Shown here in pieces: positions 1-13,795 of a DNA stretch of 64,000 nucleotides; the stretch's first letter is position 1, and every line of letters starts with the position of its first letter. Location: NCBI RefSeq assembly GCF_048128805.1, contig NC_135999.1:20690949-20754948 (forward strand). Reading direction: 5' to 3'. Made by a program: the position numbers and the translations under genes. The notes below the pieces were generated by a model. That model had not been told where the DNA came from. It was given only the letters and a program-made list of their open reading frames with translations, and made no database searches. The DNA is from Centroberyx gerrardi. Lineage: Eukaryota; Chordata; Actinopteri; Beryciformes; Berycidae.

Positions 1-1084
1 ACAAACAAACTTAAAATGTTTAGTAAAATATATATTCAATAAAATACTTTAAATCATGACTCGGTTTGCAATTATTAATGCTGTGCAAATATTACTGTGC
101 AAACTATGCTGTGCAAACCATTTAATAAATCAAAGTGTACAATACAAATGTGCAAATAGTGCAAAGGATTAGTAACGAAGAGTGCCTTCGTTACAAGATA
201 ATTTTTCAGAATTTTCTATTTTCTTTCCACCAAATCCTGAATTTCACGTTATTTTTCCCAGCAGGAGAACCTAGCCCCTCTTAAAATGGAAGCTGGCAGG
301 AATGATAACAATGGAAACTGTCCATGTTCTCATTAATTTCTGAGTCATTCATTACAGGAACCAAAGGAGGCATCGCACTTCCAGTTCTCTTGTTAAAATA
401 ACAGAGGTGTTGCCCTGTTGAGCTATTTTTCACACTATTGTGTTGAATATTCTTGATTTGGGCTGGTCCCCCCCCAAGGTGCTGAATGATGTTAGCGGGG
501 GTTTTCAGAAATTTAGCAAGACATTGTTTTTCAGTAAAAGGTGAGGGAAACTCCTGGTCCCACATTATCTCATCGAAGTGATGATAAACTAGTTAATAGT
601 TCATTTTCCTTTGTATCCTTTCATCCTTAAATATTCAGTGGCGTATTGGAGCTCTACATCTTCACTTCTACTCATTCCGAACACATTTCTTCCAAGAGTT
701 GCCTGCAGAGTTAGTCTCTATGATTAGGTTGATAAATACAATATATGAACACAATGTCTCTAAGCAAAATTAGACAGTGAAGCCACATCATCACTGTCAA
801 TAAAAATGGACTGCATAACAAATTACATAGTGTTTGCGTCTAGTATCTGGTCTCTGGAGTCTCGTACCGCTGAGGAATGCATGCTAGTCCGGCCTCTGGG
901 CCCTGTCCCGTCACTGCCGTCCCCCTTAATACGTTGAACAGAGAGTCCCAGGTCCCCACAGACCTCATTGATGTCAGGAGGGTCTGGCATCTATCAATGC
1001 AGACATGTCCATTGCATGGTAAATACCAAACCATCCATTTATGGGAAAGATTGTTATTTGTGTTCAGTGGCACAAATACCCTAA

Positions 1085-1195
1085 AAAGCTCTGACTGCCC
1101 TAGACAGAGTCATAGACTAAGGACTTTTTCAATGGATATCTCCATTGAATTTTGTCTTTAGTCTAGGACTAGGCTTAATCCCTGTCCGCAAAACC
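1085..1195. repeat. Palindromic dispersed repeat
   Basis: Two arms mirror each other: GACTAAGGAC and TTCAATGGA on the left pair with TCCATTGAA and TTTAGTC on the right, around a short TATC centre. The right end continues into GGACTAGGCTTAATC. This layout and wording resemble a small inverted-repeat element widespread in fish genomes. That family assignment is from memory and was not searched. Confidence 0.5.
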
Positions 1196-3559
1196 AGCCC
1201 AGAGAGTTTTTCCTATATCCCCTACTGTACAGTGCCGAATCAGAGGTGACACTGCTGCTTGAAGTTGCAATAATACTCCTATCACTTTCACTGCAGCTGA
1301 CATTGATTTATGTTATAAATTTCCTCCCCTCCCATCCTGTTCTGTTCTGTCCTCCACCGCTTGTTGACCAGGCAGTTGTGCGTTCCTTCGTCCCGAAACA
1401 CACTGCCCAGATGTGACGGGACAGATTGCTCAGGGGTTGAACTCAGTCTGTCTGACCCGCAGTCCGACCCCTCCGCCCCGGCCAGCCACAGACACACGAT
1501 ACATACGAGCAGACGTAGATATACAGAACATGCGCAGACAGACAGGCTTCCCGTCAGCACGCATGCACTAACATCCACACACAAATGCACACACACACAC
1601 ACAGATATACATGTACGTACACTGACCAGACGTGCACTTAACTTGGCATTCATCCAGACAAATACAGGGCTCCAAGCTGTGGCCAGTAACCATAATACAG
1701 TGTGAGAGATCATCAACCCTGGGTCAGAAGTTATTTTTGACTACTGAGCGGTCTGTTCTGAATTTCTATTAGTTCTGTTTCTTCTGCCTGAAAGATCAAA
1801 ATACTGGAACAACCATAGTCACACATTAGTCACTGACACTAGGAAATAAATAGATGGGCCGTTTGTGACTTTGTTCCATCATTATTTGTATAATGAACAT
1901 AATGATAAGCATATAATGACAAAAGGTAAAAATGCAGAAGATTGTTAGTTTTGTCTATGAGATGTCTATGAAGTCTGTAATGTTCTGTATTGGCTGTAAT
2001 TGTGAATGCAGATGCAGTTTTGTAATTCAAAGCTCACACGTTGTCATCATGCTGTTGTACTCTGTACTGTGGATCAGTTACCCTGGTGCCTGTCTGTCAG
2101 ATGTGGTCTGCTGTGCCTCTATTGTATTGTGTCTGCTTGAAACTGTATTTCCCAAAAGCAATTCACCACCAAGATATCCTTTATTTCCATGATTTACAAT
2201 AAAACAAATAAATAATTTATTATCAAGATCTTTGGAAATCCAGCCCAGTCTCATATTTGTGTGTCAGAGTCAGCTAATACCGGCAATAAACAAGCGAGAG
2301 CAGCGTGAGGCCAGAGAACAGAACATGACCGTAGCTCAAGAACTCCCATGGTGATGCAACTTCACTGTTTCACTGATCCCAGATCTGCAGTGAGTGTGGC
2401 CTGTGTAGCTTCAGCACAGGTGCAGTGTGAGGTCATCTGATCCGCACCGGGCCACCTGACCAGCCTCAGGAACACACTGTCATCATGACAACAGCAGCAC
2501 GGCCCCCTAGGAAGGGCTCTGCGTTCATCCCTGGTGTCCAGTGTCAGTAGGCTTTAAACACCGACAGCTGAGCGGGACCGGCAACTTGAGCGGCCAAGGG
2601 CACTCTGATGACCTCATCACGACATCACTCTCTGAAAATGACAGTGCAGCAAAGTGCTGGATCAGGCCGCATTATCCAATGCACTGAACAGCCTTGTCTC
2701 TGGTGCATATATTGAGGAGAAACTTGTTTTTCAACCAACATTAATAAAGTAAATAAAAGATTATAGTTGCGTATATCTGTGCTTGGCCTACAACTGTTTG
2801 GTTATGTCAAGCTTCTGAGAAAAAGATCTGTACGAGAACGCGTTGTTTTCTTACCTCAACCCTCAAAAGTGTACAATCCAACACACAGTTATTTAGACAC
2901 AGAAATATCCACCTCTAGAAAACAAAAACAGAAAAGTACAGAAGAAACGCTGCCAGCGTTACACAGTCTGAGGGAATCTGTCCTCTGAGAGTACTGATTG
3001 CGAAGCCACAAGCTGTTTGAGAAAACTCCATCCCCTGCCAAGCCCCAAAACCTACTATAAATCATACTGGAGGCATGTTGGAGAATTCACTTTCAGACAC
3101 TGAGTCATGGCCAAACTAGAACAAGGAAAGAATGAATCCTTCAGAGGTTAGCCCAAAGCCATATTCCCTCTCTATCCCCTCTATTGCTACCTTCCAAACA
3201 ACAACCTGAAACTCAACTTAACTTAAAGAAAATAAATTCAAAGACAAGAGCAGTCTGGCTAAACACTGATTTAATAAACTACTGGAAGTACTTGGTTGTT
3301 GACTGGATACCGTCAGGAAACATTATGCTTCATATGTTTGCTTAAAATAGCCATGCCTATCATGTGTTTCCAGATATTGCTATCAATATCTGAGTATCAT
3401 CACCGGACCTGCAGCTGGTGTGAGGACCGAGAATCGTCTGGTCAGTGTGCAAACACGCCTTGACTATCTTTCATTCTCGGTGTGTAAAACTGAGATCAAA
3501 GCAGAGTCCAGGATTAGAGTCCAGTTGGATGGTGGTGTGGTCTGATCCCCACCACACGG

Positions 3560-4050
3560 CTGTATACCACTACTCAAGTATGGAAGTAACAGATTACATT
3601 TAATCTCATTACTGTAATTGAGTAGCTTTTTGTGTACTTGCACTTTTTAGAAGTTAGTAATTATACCTTTACTTGAGCTTCACTGCTACATTGTAAATCA
3701 CATCTGTTACCAACTACACATTTTGTTGGCTTTCTATTGGCATTGCATCAGAAGCGAGGCAAACACATGTTGCATGAATTGTATTGATTCATGCTTTGCC
3801 TTGTTTATGCACTTTATTCTGTTTCTTTATTAGGTTTTTTAATTGAATGAACCTAGCTTGAACTCTGTCTTCTCATCCTTTAAGCATCACAAGGGAACTG
3901 TTATTTGTCTTTTGTCAAAAAAGTAACTCAGTAACTTTTACTCTGAGTGCATTTTAATTGAGCTACTTTTGGCAATGTTTACATGAATAACTCTACTTTT
4001 GCTAAAATAAAATTTCTACAAAATAACAATACTTCAACTTGAGTATGATA
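3560..4050. repeat. Dispersed non-autonomous repeat, AGTAACTTTTACT type
   Basis: This AT-rich stretch repeats short wordings such as TACTCAAGTA, TTACTTGAGCTTC, AAGTAACTCAGTAAC and ACTTTTACTCTGAGTG on both orientations. Similar wording recurs in the best2 introns near 50650-50760 and 51200-51350. It looks like a degraded DNA transposon derivative of a type common in fish. No coding capacity was seen. Confidence 0.4.
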
Positions 4051-4478
4051 TTTCAGTAATCTTTACACCCTTTGTTCTATTCCTGGCCTATCATGCCTGG
4101 TGTCTACTTGGGGAAGGTACTCTGTCCAGTTTCCTTGCAAAATGGAGCCACGACAAATCCTCATCCGTTTAAAACCCATAAACCACAGTCAAAAACCACA
4201 AATTACTATGCCAGATCTCCCAAATCCCAAAGCCCTGTATGGAGAAGACAGATATGGTGCTAATTTGGGCTCTCACTTCAATAAGTGCTTTGAAATGGTC
4301 CCTTGCTCTTATGATTGAGCCATCAGATATCGATGGCTCTGAGCACAGCTTGGTCAGATCCTGTCAGGTGGGAACCCTCTCACTCCCTCCTTAAAAGCCT
4401 TTAGCCTGGTATACTGGCAGAAGAACAGACACAAGACTTAAGACCATGGAAGTATTGTATTATATAGAATGAGTCACT

Positions 4479-4479
<1 letters not shown>

Positions 4480-4540
<61 letters not shown>

Positions 4541-4541
4541 T
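4480..4541. repeat. (GA)n microsatellite
   Basis: About 60 bases of nearly pure GA repeat with one AA interruption. A second GA tract lies at 5096-5142. Both produce false open frames of repeated Arg-Glu. Confidence 0.95.
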
Positions 4542-5095
4542 GACTCAGTGCCCACCAGCTAGTCCTTGAGACGGGCCGGCATAAAAAAACTTGGAGGAGA
4601 GACTAGGTAAGCAAACAGAGAACGAGCAGCACGTCCTTCTCTCCTGCTATAAATATTTATCATTAAGGAGAGCACATTTATCAAATTTTTTCCCCCAAAA
4701 TAGAGACATTTCGAGATTGAAGTACAGCAGAAAAGATGTGCATTCTTCTTGGAGAAAATCATGCAACAATAACGCTCTGTGCAGAATACCTATTGTCCTG
4801 CCATCAGGAATAAATAGACACCAGCCAGGCTATATGGTCTTTCTAACCTCCAACTTACTGTCTTTGTTTCTGTGTACTTATGAGTGCATGTTTCTATTAT
4901 ATTAGCTGTCATTAGTCACTTTTCATAATAATTATTTAGTAACTATTTCATATTTTTTTGTTTTTTAATAACAAGTTATCTTTTTAATATATCTTACTGA
5001 TTATTTGTACTGTTGCATTCTTGAATGCTTTGGCAATATTGTTTCTTTATAAAATTCATGCCAATAAAGCAAATTGAATTTAACTGAATTGAGTG

Positions 5096-5097
5096 AA

Positions 5098-5142
<45 letters not shown>
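5096..5142. repeat. (GA)n microsatellite
   Basis: GA repeat interrupted once by GACA, followed by AT-poor unique sequence. It carries no gene signal. Confidence 0.95.
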
Positions 5143-5143
<1 letters not shown>

Positions 5144-8100
5144 GCAGAATAGAACAAACAGACACGGTGTCAAGTGATGATGTCCTCCTCAGCTCCTGTA
5201 TGTCCTTCTCTTTTGACGCTGATGTGTTTTTTCTGTCACTGCATGACAAAGGGCCCATTCAGCGTCTGTTCAATGCACGAAGGACCATAAATGCATATGG
5301 ATTCCTCCTTTATGGGTGAAAAAACATGTTTTTTTTTCTGTACCTAGACAGGAATTAATTAGAGTGTGGGAGGCACTGTAGATGTAGTGTGGATCTCAAT
5401 CTAATCTCACCTGCACTATTCGTTGACATGCAAAGTAACACAAACATTTTAGAAACATCATTTTTGCCATTTGCTTTCCAGCTTTCGAAGACGTTAAAAC
5501 TCTATATTGTATTGAAAGGGTTTTCAGTTTTATTAAGATCTTAAGAGATCATCTCTTAAGTCTATGAAGTCTAGAACTAGGTGAAATCGAGGTGTGGAAA
5601 ACAGATTGCTCTATATGAGGGCAGAGATCTGGTTTAAAGCCCGCTCCTTCCTCAGGGGTGAACAGTGATTTAACAGTCTAGCTCAGACCAATAAAGGATG
5701 GAGGGCTGACTGCCGAAGTCACACAGGTAGGAAGAATAATGACCCGTCCAATACAAGCTCTGTGTAAGGCTGAGAACAGCAGATCAGAAGCCACACTATG
5801 GACATTATGGACAACAGGGATATACATACTAGAGCAGTGACAGCTCAGAGAAATAGGAGTATGTGAAGAGTTTTGCTGCAAAATCAGATATCCACCATCT
5901 GCAGAAATTGACACCTACACTTACAAAATCAATGCTGGCATAAAAGTAAGGTTCACTCTGGGAATTTAAGTTATTAACTATCTTAGGCTTTTTAAGGCTT
6001 TTTTAAGAATGCAATCCTCTGTATCAAACTAATAACAATTAGTTTACACAACAGAGATAGAGTTTGGAATGAAAATCTTCATTTCATTCCCTAATTAATT
6101 CTTATTACAGAACCAGGGAGGCAAAGAGTATTAAGCCTGTGGAAGTTTTGGAGGAATGAATATTTGGAATTCAGGCATGAGTCAAGCGATGAAAATAGTT
6201 TGAAATTACAGGCACTACCAAAACAGAAGCAAGCTGCAAGAGAGAGAGAGAGAGAGATAGAGAAATACCATCATTGGATTCAGTCTGGCCACAGCAGAGC
6301 TCACAGACTGTCATTCGCAGTATTGTTGAGACATTCCTCCGACAGAAACTATATCCTTATCGGCTTCAGTGTCAAAGCTTAAAATGTTTTACTGAGCCCA
6401 AGACACAACACTGATATGGTTTCAGACGAGAAGAAAAGTGAAAGTCATGGATAACAGAGAAAGTTTTTGGAGAAGCGGTCTGTGATGGATTTAAATCAAT
6501 CTGACCTTGTAATACACACACACACACACACACACTTGATTTCATAATCCACAGTTTGTTCCAACCAGTTAACTGCTGTAGCTTATGTTGTTGTCTTGTT
6601 TTGTTTTGTTTTGACTGTACTGGATGACATCATGGCTAGTAATGCTTCATGATGATAGGAACAAGTCATACCATAGAAATGCCTTGTACAATGACAAAAA
6701 CATAGGGAGTTAATGGAATTTCTTTTCTCTGATCTTCGAAATTCACCTTCAATATTTTGAGACAAGATTTTTTTTACTACATAAATACAAATTTACACAT
6801 CCAGTGGCATGGCCTCTAGTGATTAACGTGAGATTACAGAACATAGATTAAGTTTGTTTGCACAGTGATAGAACTAAAATGTAAGAATAAAAAAAATGAT
6901 AAAATACGAAAAAAATACAAAAACATATTAAGTAGAGATGCAATCAATATGTGCAGGTGAGATAAAAAAAAAGGGGGTTTATAAAAATATCTTAGCTAAA
7001 AAAAAACAACAAAAGCATTACATGACAAGTTATGTTGCTCAGTTGTTTTTTTCTGTACACTTTTGTCAAGTCAAATTAAAATCCTATTAAATACATTCTT
7101 CAAAAAAAAGATGACAAGCTAAGACACAGCTGGATAATTGGATAACAGAATCTAAATGACAACAGAAACAACATGATGGAAATTAGTAGGGAAACAATAA
7201 GATGCATAAAATGACAAGGGAATTAAAAAATAATTACAATACTTCTGATGCAGAAAGAGAAATCATAGGGGAGCTGAGTGTGACAAGGAGGGAGAGAGAT
7301 GTGTGCTGAATTACTGGGACAATACTACAATCTGTTTGGTCCATCTGTAAGGTCCTGTTTGAGTCTCTATTTGAAATGTCAATGTGAAAGTAGATGCTCT
7401 ATATCTTATAGAGAACGGACAGTGAGTTTTCTGGAGTCTGGGAAGGTGCAGGTTGTTGGAAGTGTTTGGCATTTTAAGTATGAACTTGTGAACTTTTCAG
7501 TAAAAAGTCAAATTTAACGGGGCAAGGGAAGAGATTCTGGTCCATTTATGGATTTGTAAATAAAAAAGTTTCGTGTATGTTTATATAGAAGACAGAATTT
7601 AATTTTTTTAAACAATAATAATGAGTGTTAAAAGACTACAAATACAGGAAAAACAGTACTTGGTTAGCAGCTGTAGCTGAAGAATGGCAAGAAACGTTGT
7701 GTTGCTATGCTCAACCTTGATTTTGATCCGTTGCTTTCGATGAAGAGACTTTCTGCTGCCCAGCTCTCATCAGCTGGGCATAAACAGATGATATGGTATC
7801 AATATCGTGTTAGTCAAAAACATTTCAATTTGATGGAAAGACAGTGAAATAAAAATAAAAGCATTCTAAATTACTTTTAATGTAAAAATAAAACACTTTA
7901 AAAAATTAATTCATAAAAAAGACTGATTCAAATGCCTAGAAAAGAGAGAAAAGAGGTCATAGTGAAATACTGAGCATACTAGTCTGCTCAGTAGGAGAGA
8001 AATCAAATCACATTCAAACACATTAAATGCACATGAAATGTATAAATGAAAGGAATGTGTGTAGTGTGAGGAAGAACCCGCTGAACTGTCTGAGTGATCG

Positions 8101-8565
8101 TCAAATAAGAAACATGGAATCTACACGAGCCATCGTCCTATGTGGTATGACTGTGGAATGATTCACTGGATCAGCATCGTCATCGGATCTCTACTGACCT
8201 TCACCTGAGAGGTTTGCATTGCGTCCTGCTGTTTTTCTGAAGCGGCTCACGTTCGCCCTCTCCAGGACACAAAGGGGAAATCTAACTTGTGCTTTTCTGA
8301 CAATTCATAGCAACACGTGCAACCGAGGAAAACAAAACACAATTCATAGATGAACTGTTACCTAGAAATACACAGAAAAAGAGAGCATTCTTCTTCGCTT
8401 CTTTTTCCCCCCCACAATCATTACCCAAGTGATTCCTTGTCCTTATTCAAACTGTTTTTAAACGGGGTCCACAAGTCATTCTTGTCTCCCTCAGACTGGT
8501 GTTTGTGCCACATACATACTTCCCGTGTTCCCGCGCTCAAATCCATTACGGAAACAGCGAGTGGA

Positions 8566-11500
8566 CTAGACAGCTACTGGATCCACGAGGGCCGGAGTAG
8601 CCACTGGTGTAGGAGAGGGAGATGCTTTGCCTTTGTAGCCCAGTGACAGGATGTGTTTCTGGAGGTGTGCGATCCAGTCCTCTTGAATAGACAGAGGTCC
8701 GTGAAACACTTCCTCACAGAACCTGAGCAACAGAAGGACAGACAGCGGTATTTTATTCGATTTATCTGGAGCTATACTTTTCAATCTGCTGATCTAGTAC
8801 AGCAATTTCTCATTAGTTTCTTAATTAAATGAGGGTTTCTGTACAAATGAATAATGATCTTTGTAAAAGGCACAAGTGGGAAAACCCCCAAACACTGCTT
8901 TTATTTGCAAGTTCCAATATGCTTTGATTGAATACAAATGCAATGAGGGAGTCTTATTTTTTTATTCTAGAAGAGACTGACCTGCACTTGAGGGAATAGA
9001 CTTTGCCCACTAGCTTGACCAGGGGGGTAAGTGGCGGCTTGGGCAGCAGAGCAGGGATGTTCCCAGTCCGTGGTGGCTGCTGGGAGTTGTTGTCCTGGTT
9101 TTCTGCCCCTGTAGGCACTAAGCGTTTTGGTGGATAGAACCCTGAAAACACAAGAGAGAGAGGTGATACAGAGATAAGCAGAAAAATAGAGAATGTGTTT
9201 ATCTGTTACAGGATGTTCATGTCCATCTCTTACCCCTTGGGGAGCGCACCCCGAGGTCACCGCGGACTGCCTGCATGTGTGTGTGGCCCCTCTCCATCCG
9301 CGGTCGTTCCTGAGCTGCTCTGAATGACCCACCGGTGACCCCCAGCTCCTCCCTGCCCACCCTGTGCTCCGGCTGCAGCCCCGAAGGCTTCAGGCTACCG
9401 CCAGGCACAGAGTCCGAGTCTGTGGATAGAGAGGGCGAAGGGGCAGCTCTCTGGGACTGGAAGACAATGCGTAGAGATTAGGATTTACATTACTTAACAC
9501 ACTGCTCATGTGCACCGAAATGTGAAGAACAACAACAGAGGATAATGGGAACTTTTTATGGGTAAAAAGTCAGAAGAATGACCATTCTCCTGCATAGACT
9601 TTAGCTTGGCAGTTCAAGGAACAGTACTTGTTCGTTACTAAAATAGAGCAAGGCCAACCTTCTTGATGTAGAGGTCTCCCATTCGATAGCGTTTGGTTAT
9701 TTCTGCCACCTTGGCAGGCTCCTTTTGGATCCACTCGCTGAGGAATTCGATAGGCGAGTTCGTCGCCCCTTCTGTCTTCCACTCCGTCACACCCAGCTGT
9801 CTGAGGTGGGCCCGCGCATGGCTGGCCAGGGCCTTGCGGTTGTCGAAGTCGAACCCACAGAGCTCACAGGACGTGTCTGATACCATGGGTGAAGAGAAGG
9901 AGAAGTATACATATAGAATATATTATCAGAATAACTGTAGATATTTTCATTGGAAATACACTTTTAAAGCAGTCTGTAAATAAATGACTTAAAGCATATT
10001 ATAAAACTTTAACAATTTAACAATGTTCACAGTCTATATATGTCACTCTGGCTGCAGAGAGTGGGGTTAAAATTTATCATCAATCTATGCTGTTCAATGC
10101 ATGCCAGGAGTTATTTTGTGATGAAGTGTTGTAACATACTTTTTTGGTGTACCCATATACCTCAACTTGCCTCATCCACTTCTACCTCATTTAGTGATTT
10201 GTTACATTTCCCAGAATGCTTTTCAACAACCCCCAGAGAACGTGCCTGAACTATTTGCATTCAGTGCATGCAGGTGGCGAAAACAATAGCGATAGCATAG
10301 TAGCAGCAAGAGAGTGAGAGAATGAGTTTTCCAGTTGAGAAAAAGTGAATCACACCCCTTACTCAAAACACACATCTTGTGGCTGCATTGCATTCTGGTC
10401 TACCGCGGCTACTGTTGGTGGAGAAACTGGTCTATCTGCCTCTTCTACAATGGATTTCTCCCTGTATGATTGTTGAATATCAGTGCAAAATGGTGGCTCT
10501 GGAAAGAAGCCCTTGCTATTTCATTTTGATCATGTTTTAGATGGTTGAAATTTTTCTGCTATCAAACTCTATTTTATCTGTACTTTAGTGTGGAAATATC
10601 TCAACGTGATGTCATGGCATCTATGTTTGGCCAGTTATCTGTGGGAATAAGAAAAATACACCACCAAACAACAAAATGAGCCCAGACATACAAGGTACAT
10701 CATCACCAACAGCTGTTTGGATTTTTCCTTTACCAGAGAACAACTGCTGTATCACACAATTTTCCTACAATGGAAAGTGACACAAATAGCCTAGCTAAAA
10801 CTCTAGGTGCTTTGCAGTGGTGTTAATGGCTTACCAGTATGTGAAGCCCCACTCTTGCCAGAGGGGGATTTCTCTTTCAGGGAAAAATCCAGGGGTGCAG
10901 TATAGGACTTGGTGGCTGGATCCCCCGGCAGGAGGCTGTCCAGCGACCTCCTGGAGCCCTGAGAGGCCCACACAGTCTTGCCTGATGCTGAATCTGCACT
11001 GAACACCGACTCCTTTTTGACTTTTTGACCATGTATCATGAACTCTTTAAGGAGGTCAATCGGTGATGTTTTGATTGACCAGGTGAGGCCAAGCTGGCGC
11101 AGATGGGCACGGACGTGGCACGACAGGGCCTTGCGACTGTCAAAGAACTGGCCACAGAAGTCGCAAAGGACGACTGGAAGGGGTTCTACGTCGGAGGATG
11201 ACACTAAGAAATGGGGGGAGGAAGGAAGGTTAGGAGGGTAGGAGATCAAAACTTTCATACATACATTACTGTGCAAAAGTCTTAGGCACCCTAGATTTTT
11301 TATATAAATTTTATCTTCGATGTTTATCCTATTTATTTGTTTTCTACATTAGTGTGTCAGTAGACTGCTCTTTACAGTAAATGTTCTTATATTTAGAAAC
11401 TTTTCATTTCATTATTTTTGAAAGCATCTTCGCATCACCTACTTTTGCACAGTAGTGTACATACATACATAAACCAACAAAACTAACACATGAATAAATA

Positions 11501-13746
11501 AACAAATGCAAAATAGCAAGGTTATGTCATAGTTACTGAGTGTATAAATTAAGAATGAATTGAACTGAAGCCAGCCATAACATTGTAAAGGTACCAAACA
11601 ATTACGGCACATATTACAGTCAAACCCTAAGCAATTCTGAGTTATGGCTGCCTGCTTTACCTGTACTGAGAGAGGCGGGGTTAACGGCAAGACTAGGCAA
11701 CCTCTGAGGGGAGGCGCTGCTGCTACTGCTGCATCCTTGCGTTGGAATAGACATCTCAATCTCCATGGGCTCAGGCTTGGGCTTCCTGTGCAGGGGGTCC
11801 ACTGCTAGCCGAAAGCCTTTCTTAGCCTTGGGGGCCCGGTTGACAGAGGCGAGAGGGGGCTGAGTGTACTTTGCAGGGGGAGGAGAGAGGGATGGGGAGG
11901 GGAATGGAGATAGGGACGGGGATGGGGCTGGTGGTGGAGCTGGAGCTGGAGCTGGAGCTGGGGGTGGAGCTGGAGATGGTGCTGCAGATGAGTTGGTGGT
12001 AGTGGTTTTTTTGTGGGGCTGTATGCCAGGCAACACGCCACTGCTGACCAGCTCCTGGATAGTGTCGATAGCAGAGCATTTCCCCATCATGTCAACCACC
12101 CCCATCTGACGTAGGTGGGACCGCGAGTGGCTGCCCAGGCCTTTCCGATTCTCAAACTCCTCCCCACACAGGATACAGGTAAACTCCTCTGACGCTTTAG
12201 CTCGTTTACTGGGGGGAGACCGGAGAGGGGTGGAGGAGAGGGGTTCTTTGGACACGGGTGGAGGGGACAGATGAGAGGGGCGTTTGGTGGAGGATTTAGG
12301 GCGGCTCTGTAAGTCGAACGGCTCCTGCTGCTCGCTGCTAATGGGCTTGAGGTCCTCGGCCTCCATGATCTTGTAAAGGAATTCGATGGGGCTACCCTTG
12401 GTGTCACTCTCTGCTAAACCAATCTGGCGCAGATGGGCACGGGCATGACTGGACAGGCCCTTGCGTGTCTCGTACCAGGAGCCACAAAGTTGGCACACAT
12501 GAACCTCGTCGTCGGTGTGTGAGGCTGCAAGAATGTAGAAAAGAAGAGAGGGGAAGGGAGGAAGGGGTGAGAAAATGTATATTGAACTTTACTGAAAGGA
12601 TAAACCCCTTGAGATGAATCATCTCATTTTCAAGAGGGTCCCTGAAACACAAACACATCTACAGTACATCAAAACAAAACATACAAATACACATAAACAC
12701 ATACAAATATGTACTAAGTGTAGATATGTAAATGTCCTAAGTCAAAAGTGGACTATTCAGTGATGTTTACTTCATTAAAACAAAAATGTTATATCAGCAA
12801 TTATCTGGCATCAACAGCCATGTAGCTGCATGAGGTATGTGAAAGTTCTGTTCATACAGTGGTATTAAAGTTTAGTAAAACATATCTTTCATGCACATAC
12901 AGCTACTCCACCCCTCGTTAGTTTCAACATTTCTTTAACACAAATGTTCAGAGTTCAGCCATACCTAAGGTGAGAGGGGCATCGGTTTCCTGCGGTGCCC
13001 AGAGCGGCTTGGCTGTGGCCTGGTGAAGCCCTACGGAGGATGAGTTGCTGTCTTCACTTATTCTAGACTCAGACGCTCTAAGAGTCGAGGAGGACGAGGG
13101 GAGGAGGGACATTGACTCTTTCAAGCTGGCTGGCAATCCCTGAGAAGCTGTCCTCTGTGGGGTCGTTGTGACTTTACCCCCTGCTTTAGAGGAGGAGCCC
13201 CTGTCCTGTGGGACTGACAGTCTCCTGGACTCCTGCTGGCCTGTTTTTTTGGGAGGGGTGGGCACAGATGCAGGGGGGGCTGTTTTGAAGTTGGGGAGGG
13301 AGCCATCTCTCTCCTGGATGATCTGGTAGAGCAGTTCTATGGGAGCTCCGCTGCTTTCCGACAGCGTCACACCGAGCTGCCGTAGATGCAGGCGGGCGTG
13401 GCTGGAGAGCCCCCGTCGAGTCTCGAAGTACGTTCCACAGACCTCACACATGACCGGCTGTGGGGTGACTGTGGGAGAGTTCAGAGGGAAAGTTGTCATT
13501 ACAAATGGCAGAGAAACTGAGCGCGAGAGGTTGAGAAACTGAGACAGTGTCAACCTAGTTGTGAAAAAACAAAGGTATGAAGCTGTAATGTGCCAGACAC
13601 TAATTATGTTGACATTCAAGCTCTTGCCATTTGCTTGGTCATCAACTCCCTGTTTGCCAGCAATATAGCATAATAACAAATAATATAGTTAGCTTGTTTA
13701 TAAGTGTCCCCTCAACCCCACCATCTCTCTTACTGATTGGATCCAT
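8566..13746 (-). CDS. wiz: WIZ-like widely interspaced zinc finger protein
   Basis: Eight coding exons on the minus strand: 13746-13734, 13468-12965, 12524-11661, 11203-10835, 9876-9659, 9456-9234, 9141-8982 and 8722-8566. They join in phase to 835 aa. Six C2H2 fingers are spread along the protein: C12/C15/H28/H32, then starting near residues 183, 289, 474 and 587, and a last one C783/C786/H803/H807. Fingers 1-5 share the pattern CxxCG...RK/RxL.SH.R.HLRQ.G, typical of WIZ. WIZ is a nuclear adaptor of the G9a/GLP H3K9 methyltransferases, which it is known to bind through its C-terminal finger. It also recruits CtBP; PFDLQ (241-245) and PLDFS (564-568) fit CtBP docking motifs. A Pro-Ala run near 11930-11990 is repeat-derived. 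The start, MDPI, is the first ATG in the exon after an intron acceptor; longer upstream isoforms cannot be excluded. The donor after 9659 (GTTGGC) is weak. Confidence 0.88.
11263..11462. repeat. Short inverted-repeat element in wiz intron
   Basis: The ends read ACTGTGCAAAAGT on the left and ACTTTTGCACAGT on the right, a near-perfect inverted pair around about 170 bases of AT-rich sequence. The left end continues CTTAGGCACC, wording I associate with a common vertebrate/fish dispersed repeat. It lies in the intron between the third and fourth coding exons of wiz and has no coding capacity. Confidence 0.6.
11925..11995. repeat. GGAGCT hexamer-like repeat inside wiz coding exon
   Basis: On the plus strand GGAGCTGGAGCTGGAGCTGG and variants recur. 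Read on the minus strand in the wiz frame this gives an alternating Pro-Ala stretch followed by Ser-Pro repeats, between the third finger and the basic C-terminal part of that exon. Such a tract is likely disordered and variable in length between individuals or species. Confidence 0.8.
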
Positions 13747-13795
13747 GGCTGTTGATAATTTTGAGGGATGAGGATGCTGACGACCTGGAGAACCT
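13734..13795 (-). other. wiz: wiz first coding exon with leader
   Basis: The acceptor CAG (13798-13796) opens this 62-base exon and the donor GTAAGA follows 13734. The ATG at 13746-13744 starts MDPI and ends in phase 1, which joins the next exon (13468) to read [16 protein letters not shown]. Upstream of that ATG the frame stays open to the acceptor without another ATG, so 49 bases are leader. Confidence 0.7.

Larger units (their letters stand above)
1..8100. other. Gene-free left flank
   Basis: No coding exon with recognisable homology or convincing splice structure was found on either strand. The open frames present are short, lack neighbours in compatible phase, or run through CA/GA repeats. 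The stretch holds AT-rich DNA, microsatellites and at least two dispersed repeats listed separately. A GC-richer patch at about 2260-2660 does not resolve into an open frame. The 3' untranslated region of wiz enters from the right, below 8566. No canonical minus-strand AATAAA was seen there; an ATTAAA at 7881-7876 is a possible poly(A) signal. Confidence 0.5.

Noticed and set aside
1288-1716. Opposing open frames of 142 and 114 codons
   Set aside because: They run through CA repeats, giving Val-Cys or Thr-His runs, and lack domains or splice partners.
5540-5560. Short palindrome CTTAAGAGAT-C-ATCTCTTAAG
   Set aside because: Perfect 10-base arms, but isolated, in AT-rich sequence, and not associated with any gene feature.
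11805-12407. Additional frames over the long wiz exon
   Set aside because: Shadows of the wiz frame produced by Pro/Ala-coding repeats.
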